Assembly: GCF_001613245.1 (NCBI RefSeq)
Contig: NZ_BDBZ01000030.1
Span: 94,299 to 158,298, forward strand
Length of the DNA: 64,000 nucleotides
Origin: Nocardia speluncae NBRC 108251
Lineage (GTDB): Bacteria > Actinomycetota > Actinomycetes > Mycobacteriales > Mycobacteriaceae
Direction of reading: 5' to 3'
The position numbers and the translations under genes are program-made. Under the pieces are notes generated by a model that had not been told where the DNA came from, searched no databases, and was given only the letters and a program-made list of their open reading frames with translations. This document shows, piece after piece, positions 59,666-64,000 of this stretch. Each line of letters begins with the position of its first letter. Position 1 is the stretch's first letter.

Positions 59666-60361
59666 TCAGTCGGCGGCTGTTCCGGTGCCGCGTACCCGGC
59701 TCCGCAATCGGGTGAGCCAGTCCGTCATCTCCTCCGGGTCCGCCTCGGGGCCGATCAGTTCGGTGACGACATGTCCGGCGCAGGCCGCGTCGAGCACCCG
59801 GGCGGCCACAGCCATCGGGTCGCCCCACGGCAGAAAAGGTTTCGCCAGAAGCAGTGAGGCGATACCGTGCGCGGCGGCCCAGAGTTCCAGAACCACCGGG
59901 GTCGGGTCGCCGCGGTCGATCAACCCGTCCGCCATGGCTTCCTCGAGGGTGGTCGCGAAGGACTGGAAAGCGCCACTGGTCAGGACGAAGTCCACTGCGC
60001 CGTGTGCGTCGGTGGGGATAGTGGCCAGCCGGTACTGCTCGGGATGGTCGAGGGCGAAACGGACATAAGCCAAGCCCAGCCGCCGCAGCCGCAGCGGCGG
60101 AGGGTCGGCCGGGTCCACCGCGGCCTGCATGGCGGTGTTCAACGCTTCGAAAACCTCGGCCACCGCGGCCTCGATCAGCGCGTCCTTATCGGCGAAATGG
60201 CGGTAGATCGATGGTGCGCTGACACCCACCATCCCCGCGACCGCGCGGATGGATACGGCCTCGACATTGCCCGTACGTTCGAGCAGCTCCCGGGTGGCCG
60301 CGATGATCTCCGCCCGTAAGCGGCCTCCGGTTCCACGCGGTGAGCGCGGCCGCCCGGTCAT
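59666..60361 (-). CDS. TetR family regulator, mmpL operon
   Basis: A 231-residue protein. The HTH region is LRAEIIAATRELLERTGNVE then SIRAVAGMVGVSAPSIYRHF, and the C-terminal domain is TetR_C_33-like (LRRLGLAYVRFALDHPEQYR, VVLELWAAAHGIASLLLAKP). The ATG overlaps the mmpL stop (ATGA). A longer frame that runs into the mmpL 3' end is out of frame with it and has no homology. It likely represses the operon through the dyad at 62658-62686. Confidence 0.92.
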   Translation of the reverse strand: MTGRPRSPRGTGGRLRAEIIAATRELLERTGNVEAVSIRAVAGMVGVSAPSIYRHFADKDALIEAAVAEVFEALNTAMQAAVDPADPPPLRLRRLGLAYVRFALDHPEQYRLATIPTDAHGAVDFVLTSGAFQSFATTLEEAMADGLIDRGDPTPVVLELWAAAHGIASLLLAKPFLPWGDPMAVAARVLDAACAGHVVTELIGPEADPEEMTDWLTRLRSRVRGTGTAAD

Positions 60362-62634
60362 ACCCGCACCGGTGGTTCGGTGGCGGCCGGCCGCGGCTCG
60401 GTTTCCTCGCCGAGCCCGAATCGTTCGTGCAGGCGAGCCAGCGGTTTGGGGGCCCACCAGTTGAGTGGGCCCATCAACCGCATCAGCGCCGGTACCAGCA
60501 GGGCCCGGATGATGGTGGCGTCGACCAGTACCGTCAGCGTCAAACCCAACCCCATCAGCTGGATGAACGAGACCTGCGAGGTGGCCAGCGCGCCGATCAC
60601 GATGGCCATCAGTACGGCGGCGGCGGTGAAGATCCGGCCGGTGCGGGCCACGCCGACAGCGACGGATGCGGTGTTGTCCTCCGCCGCGAATTCGCCGCCG
60701 GTGCGGCCCGCGCGACGGTGGAGCCATTCCTCCCGGATCCGGGAGAGCAGGAATACCTCGTAGTCCATGGACAGGCCGAAGGCCAGGCAGAACATGAGGA
60801 TCGGCATGGTAGGCACCAGGTAGCCGACCGCGGTGAAGCCGAGCAGGCCCTCGAAGTGGCCGTCCTGGAATATCCACACCATGGCGCCGAATGCCGCGGT
60901 CAGCGAAAGGGTGTTCAGCAGCAGCGCTTTCAGCGGCAGGACCACGCTGCCGGTGAACAGGAACAGCACGACGAAGGTGGCCAGGACGATGAGCAGTGCC
61001 GCCAGGGGTAGCCGGTCGGCGAGTGCGTCGAGGGAATCCTCGTTCATCGCGGCGGCGCCGGAGAAGAGCGGGGGCGCCGGTGCCGGTACCGCCCGGAGCT
61101 CCGCCAGTTGGTCGCCTCCGGCGGGGGAGAACGGGTCGAGGGAGGTATTCACGGTCAGATAGGTGCCGGTGTTGTTGGCCATCCCCGGCGGGGTGGGAGC
61201 GAGCCGGCTACCGGAGACATACACTCCGGCGCTGGACAGCACCCCCGTCACATCGTCGACTTCGGACAACCGGGCCGCGTATGCGCCGACACTCTGCTCG
61301 TCCTGGTGGCCGTTCAGCACGATCGTGGTGTTGCCGCCCGGATCGGCCCGCGGGAATTCTGCGCGCACCTCGTCACCCACTTGCCGACTGGCGGCGGTCT
61401 CCGGGAGTACGCGCTCGTCGGGGTAGCCGAATTTCACGGACAGGAACGGCGATCCCAGCGCCAGCAGCAGCGTGACGATCACCACGGATACCGGGACCGC
61501 GAACCGCATCACTTGTCGGACCAGCCGGTACCAGCCGGTCTGTTCCGGAATCATGGTGCCCAGCGGTGCCGGCTTGCGTCCGAACAAGCGCAGCAGCGGT
61601 GCGCGCAGGTCCAAGGCGTTCACCCGGGAACCCAGCAGTACCAGCGCCGCCGGCAGCACGATCACCGAGGCCGCCGCCGCGGCCACCACGACCGCCACGC
61701 CGGAATAGGCGAACGAGCGCAGGAAATACAGGTCGAACACCAGCATCGCCGAAAGCGACAATGCCACGGTGAAGGCGGAGAACAGTACGGTGCGGCCCGC
61801 TGTCTGCAAGGCGCGCACGGTCGCGGCACGGGGGTCCAGGCCGCCCGCGAGTTCCTCCCGGAACCGGCTCACGATGAAAAGGCTGTAGTCGATTGCCAGC
61901 GCCAGGCCGAGTGCGGTGGTGAGGTTCATCGCGTAGATGGACACATCGGTGACCAGTGTGAACAGCCGCAGAATCGCCAATGTGGCGGCGATCGCGAACA
62001 AGCCGACCAATAATGGCAGCGATGCCGCGACCAGGCTGCCGAACACCAGTATCAATACGATCAAGGTCAGCGGTATGGCCGCGGCCTCGGCGACCGCCAG
62101 ATCGTGGGTGATCTGCTCGTTGATCTCGTTGAAGGTGGCGGCCACGCCACCCGCCCGGATAGTGACACCGTCGATTGTGCCGGTGACCTGGGCGCTGATC
62201 TCACCCGCGGCTTCCTGCATCTGGGTTTCGTCGCCGTCCAGGTGTACGGCAACGAGCCCGGAATTTCCGTCGGTACTGCGTAGTGCCGAGGCGACTGCGG
62301 GCGAGGGGGCGGTCCAGTACGACTGGACGCTGGTGGTGCCGGGATGCGCCCGGATCGTGTCGACGGCCGCCTGTGCCCGGGCTCGTACAGCGGGTGTATC
62401 GACGCCTTCCGGCGAGTCGACCAGCAGGATGTAGTTGGGTGCGGCGCCTTCGAAATTATCTGCGAGCAACTCCCCGGCCTGTGTGGATTCGGCATCGGAG
62501 GAGACGAATCCACCCGATTTGAGTCCGGACGCGGCGGTGGCGCCGAAGATGCCGCAGAGCAGTGCGACGGCCAGTGCGCCGACGAGTATCGCCCGTGGAT
62601 GTCTCGTGACGAGTTGCGCGATTCGGATCAGCAT
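60358..62634 (-). CDS. MMPL family RND transporter
   Basis: A 758-residue RND exporter. It starts MLIRIAQLVTRHPRAILVGA. Repeat 1 has ALGLALAIDYSLFIVSRFRE and repeat 2 CLAFGLSMDYEVFLLSRIRE, with the Asp-Tyr proton-relay pairs in both. Two large external loops lie between helices 1-2 and 7-8. The C-terminal tail ends LNWWAPKPLARLHERFGLGE then a short acidic segment. It is more distant from the other two MMPLs in this window (SMDYEVFLLSRIRE against AMDYEVFLVTRMRE). Substrate is unknown; it is co-transcribed with tetR. Confidence 0.92.
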   Translation of the reverse strand: MLIRIAQLVTRHPRAILVGALAVALLCGIFGATAASGLKSGGFVSSDAESTQAGELLADNFEGAAPNYILLVDSPEGVDTPAVRARAQAAVDTIRAHPGTTSVQSYWTAPSPAVASALRSTDGNSGLVAVHLDGDETQMQEAAGEISAQVTGTIDGVTIRAGGVAATFNEINEQITHDLAVAEAAAIPLTLIVLILVFGSLVAASLPLLVGLFAIAATLAILRLFTLVTDVSIYAMNLTTALGLALAIDYSLFIVSRFREELAGGLDPRAATVRALQTAGRTVLFSAFTVALSLSAMLVFDLYFLRSFAYSGVAVVVAAAAASVIVLPAALVLLGSRVNALDLRAPLLRLFGRKPAPLGTMIPEQTGWYRLVRQVMRFAVPVSVVIVTLLLALGSPFLSVKFGYPDERVLPETAASRQVGDEVRAEFPRADPGGNTTIVLNGHQDEQSVGAYAARLSEVDDVTGVLSSAGVYVSGSRLAPTPPGMANNTGTYLTVNTSLDPFSPAGGDQLAELRAVPAPAPPLFSGAAAMNEDSLDALADRLPLAALLIVLATFVVLFLFTGSVVLPLKALLLNTLSLTAAFGAMVWIFQDGHFEGLLGFTAVGYLVPTMPILMFCLAFGLSMDYEVFLLSRIREEWLHRRAGRTGGEFAAEDNTASVAVGVARTGRIFTAAAVLMAIVIGALATSQVSFIQLMGLGLTLTVLVDATIIRALLVPALMRLMGPLNWWAPKPLARLHERFGLGEETEPRPAATEPPVRV

Positions 62635-62657
62635 GTGCAGGGCCCCCGCCTAGATAG

Positions 62658-62686
62658 GTTAGTGGCGTTAGCGTAACGCTGTTAAC
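62658..62686 (-). promoter_or_regulatory. Candidate TetR operator upstream of mmpL
   Basis: A 29-bp dyad: GTTA...GCGTTA-GCG-TAACGC...TAAC, that is, a perfect 6-bp core inverted repeat with a perfect outer 4-bp pair, 24 bp upstream of the mmpL start. It fits autoregulation by the TetR encoded after mmpL. Confidence 0.65.
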
Positions 62687-62770
62687 CCATGGATGGAAGA
62701 CCCTTCCGGCCGAGCGGTTCGTCGACGGGCCGAGACCCCACACGTCGTAGTCGCGCCCTACACTCTCCGC

Positions 62771-64000
62771 GTGGCTCTGTACCGGAAGTACCGACCGGCA
62801 ACGTTCGCTGAAGTAGTGGGCCAGGAGCATGTCACCGACCCGCTGTGTACCGCGCTCGATACCGGGCGGATCAGTCATGCGTACCTGTTCTCCGGTCCGC
62901 GCGGTTGCGGGAAGACCTCGTCCGCCCGGATCCTGGCGCGGTCGCTGAACTGTGTGGAAGGTCCCACCTCCACCCCATGCGGCACCTGCGCTTCCTGTGC
63001 ATCCCTCGCTCCGGGCGGCGGCGGGAACCTCGATGTGATCGAACTGGACGCGGCCAGCCACGGCGGTGTGGACGACACCCGGGAACTGCGCGATCGCGCC
63101 TTCTATGCACCCGCCGAGTCCCGCTACCGGGTGTTCATCGTGGACGAAGCGCATATGGTGACCACCGCCGGATTCAACGCGCTGCTCAAGATCGTCGAAG
63201 AACCGCCGGCGCATCTGATCTTCGTGTTCGCCACCACCGAACCCGAAAAAGTACTGCCGACCATCAGGTCGCGTACCCATCACTACCCGTTCCGGCTGCT
63301 GCCGCCCGCCACGATGCGGGGGCTGCTCGGTGATATCTGCGCCCAGGAGCACGTACCGGTGGACGAGGCGGTGTATCCGCTGGTCATCCGAGCAGGTGGG
63401 GGTTCCCCGCGAGACAGTTTGAGTGTTCTCGACCAGTTGCTCGCGGGCGCCGGTAGCGACGGCGTCACCTATACGCGCGCCGTCGCGCTGCTGGGGGTGA
63501 CCGATGTGGCGTTGATCGACGACGCGATCGACGCGCTGTCCGCCGGCGACGGTGCCGCGCTGTTCCGCACGGTGGACCGGGTGATGGAGGCCGGACACGA
63601 CCCGCGCCGTTTCGCAGTGGATCTGCTCGAACGGCTGCGCGACCTGATCCTGATGCAGGCCGTGCCGGACGCCACCGAGCGCGGTCTCGTGGCCGCGCCC
63701 GCCGACCTGCTGGACCGGATGCGCGATCAAGCCGCCCGGCTGGGTCCCGCGACGCTCACCCGCTGCGCCGAACTCCTGCATGCCGGCCTGGGGGAGATGC
63801 GCGGTGCCACCGCGCCGCGATTGCTGCTCGAGGTCGTGTGTTCCCGGATGGTGCTCCCCGCGGCCGATACCTCCGACGCCGCAACCCTGCAACGGCTTGA
63901 ACGGCTGGAGCGGCAGGTGGCTTCCGGCGTCGTATCGGCCCCGGCCGCCGGTGCGGCCGAGCCGGGGCAGGCTTCCGCCGGTGCGCCCCCGGAGCCGGCC
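62771..64000 (+). CDS. dnaX: DNA polymerase III subunit gamma/tau (5' part)
   Basis: DnaX is the clamp-loader ATPase of the replicative polymerase. The first 410 codons are in the window; the gene continues past the end. Features are MALYRKYRPATFAEVVGQEH, Walker A FSGPRGCGKTSSARILARSL (K48), four zinc Cys in the following loop (LNC, PCGTCASC), VFIVDEAHMV (D125-H128) and sensor 1 FVFATTEPEKVLPTIRSR. After ~370 residues the collar gives way to an Ala/Gly/Pro-rich linker. The start is GTG; no strong ribosome binding site is present. Confidence 0.95.
   Translation, partial: MALYRKYRPATFAEVVGQEHVTDPLCTALDTGRISHAYLFSGPRGCGKTSSARILARSLNCVEGPTSTPCGTCASCASLAPGGGGNLDVIELDAASHGGVDDTRELRDRAFYAPAESRYRVFIVDEAHMVTTAGFNALLKIVEEPPAHLIFVFATTEPEKVLPTIRSRTHHYPFRLLPPATMRGLLGDICAQEHVPVDEAVYPLVIRAGGGSPRDSLSVLDQLLAGAGSDGVTYTRAVALLGVTDVALIDDAIDALSAGDGAALFRTVDRVMEAGHDPRRFAVDLLERLRDLILMQAVPDATERGLVAAPADLLDRMRDQAARLGPATLTRCAELLHAGLGEMRGATAPRLLLEVVCSRMVLPAADTSDAATLQRLERLERQVASGVVSAPAAGAAEPGQASAGAPPEPA

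Noticed and set aside
59666..60877. 403-codon version of the TetR regulator
   Set aside because: The N-terminal part is an out-of-frame reading of the mmpL 3' end; the ATGA overlap at 60358-60361 gives the natural start.
62456..63892. 478-codon minus-strand frame over the mmpL promoter and dnaX
   Set aside because: It covers the operator dyad and antisense dnaX, and shows no protein family.
1..64000. CRISPR arrays, rRNA genes, prophage or insertion sequence transposases
   Set aside because: No regularly spaced direct repeats, rRNA sequence, integrase or transposase motifs were seen; the dispersed palindrome is the only repeat family noted.

Overview
The window is high-GC actinobacterial chromosome from a mycolic-acid-containing genus, most probably Nocardia or a close relative. 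The evidence is the galactan galactofuranosyltransferases GlfT1 and GlfT2, the Wzm/Wzt galactan exporter, a proteasome activator Bpa, a mycothiol-type isomerase, a mycolyltransferase-like esterase, three MMPL transporters, EspG/PPE/EspC-like type VII secretion proteins, and gene neighbourhoods that match M. tuberculosis Rv3777-Rv3783, Rv3752c-Rv3754 and ffs-Rv3722c-dnaX. GTG starts and ATGA overlaps are frequent.

Layout. 1-8.3 kb: cell-wall galactan genes (GtrA-like protein, glfT2, glfT1, wzt, wzm), with an SDR and a proline-rich membrane protein between. 8.3-12.6 kb: bpa, a class V aminotransferase-like protein, a quinone oxidoreductase and a lactate 2-monooxygenase-like flavoprotein. 12.7-15.1 kb: tRNA-Ser(UGA) followed by a four-gene ESX-substrate-like operon. 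15.1-18 kb: glycolipid-binding protein, tyrA, tadA and its partner, tRNA-Ser(CGA). 18-25 kb: truncated ferredoxin-reductase-like gene, TetR, SDR, MFS transporter, mmpL-tetR. 25.7-31.9 kb: tRNA-Arg, tRNA-Ser(GCU), hydrolase, aromatic/histidinol-phosphate aminotransferase, secreted esterase, Dcm-Vsr pair, mycothiol-dependent isomerase-like protein. 32-39.6 kb: mmpL divergent from tetR-rrf2-ABC-ABC. 39.7-44.7 kb: tgt, queuosine-precursor transporter, gluQRS and small membrane proteins. 45-47.8 kb: DUF397, an acyltransferase-like gene, a hypothetical. 48-51.3 kb: tRNA-Ser(GGA), SRP RNA, aspartate aminotransferase, methyltransferase, HhH-GPD protein. 51.3-54.6 kb: EspG-PPE-EspC-like operon. 55-56.5 kb: a ROK regulator behind a leaderless Cys-Cys leader peptide. 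56.8-64 kb: DUF2207 protein, zinc peptidase, mmpL-tetR, and dnaX running off the end.

The observations most worth following are: a dispersed imperfect palindrome of about 57 bp whose copies can be translated as the N-terminal peptide MSESGPE...; the predicted leaderless cysteine leader peptide in front of the ROK regulator; a queuosine-salvage gene set whose TGT has an unusual substrate-pocket segment; two ESX-substrate operons without any secretion machinery nearby; a class V aminotransferase fold lacking its PLP lysine; and well-formed operator dyads at three mmpL/tetR loci.
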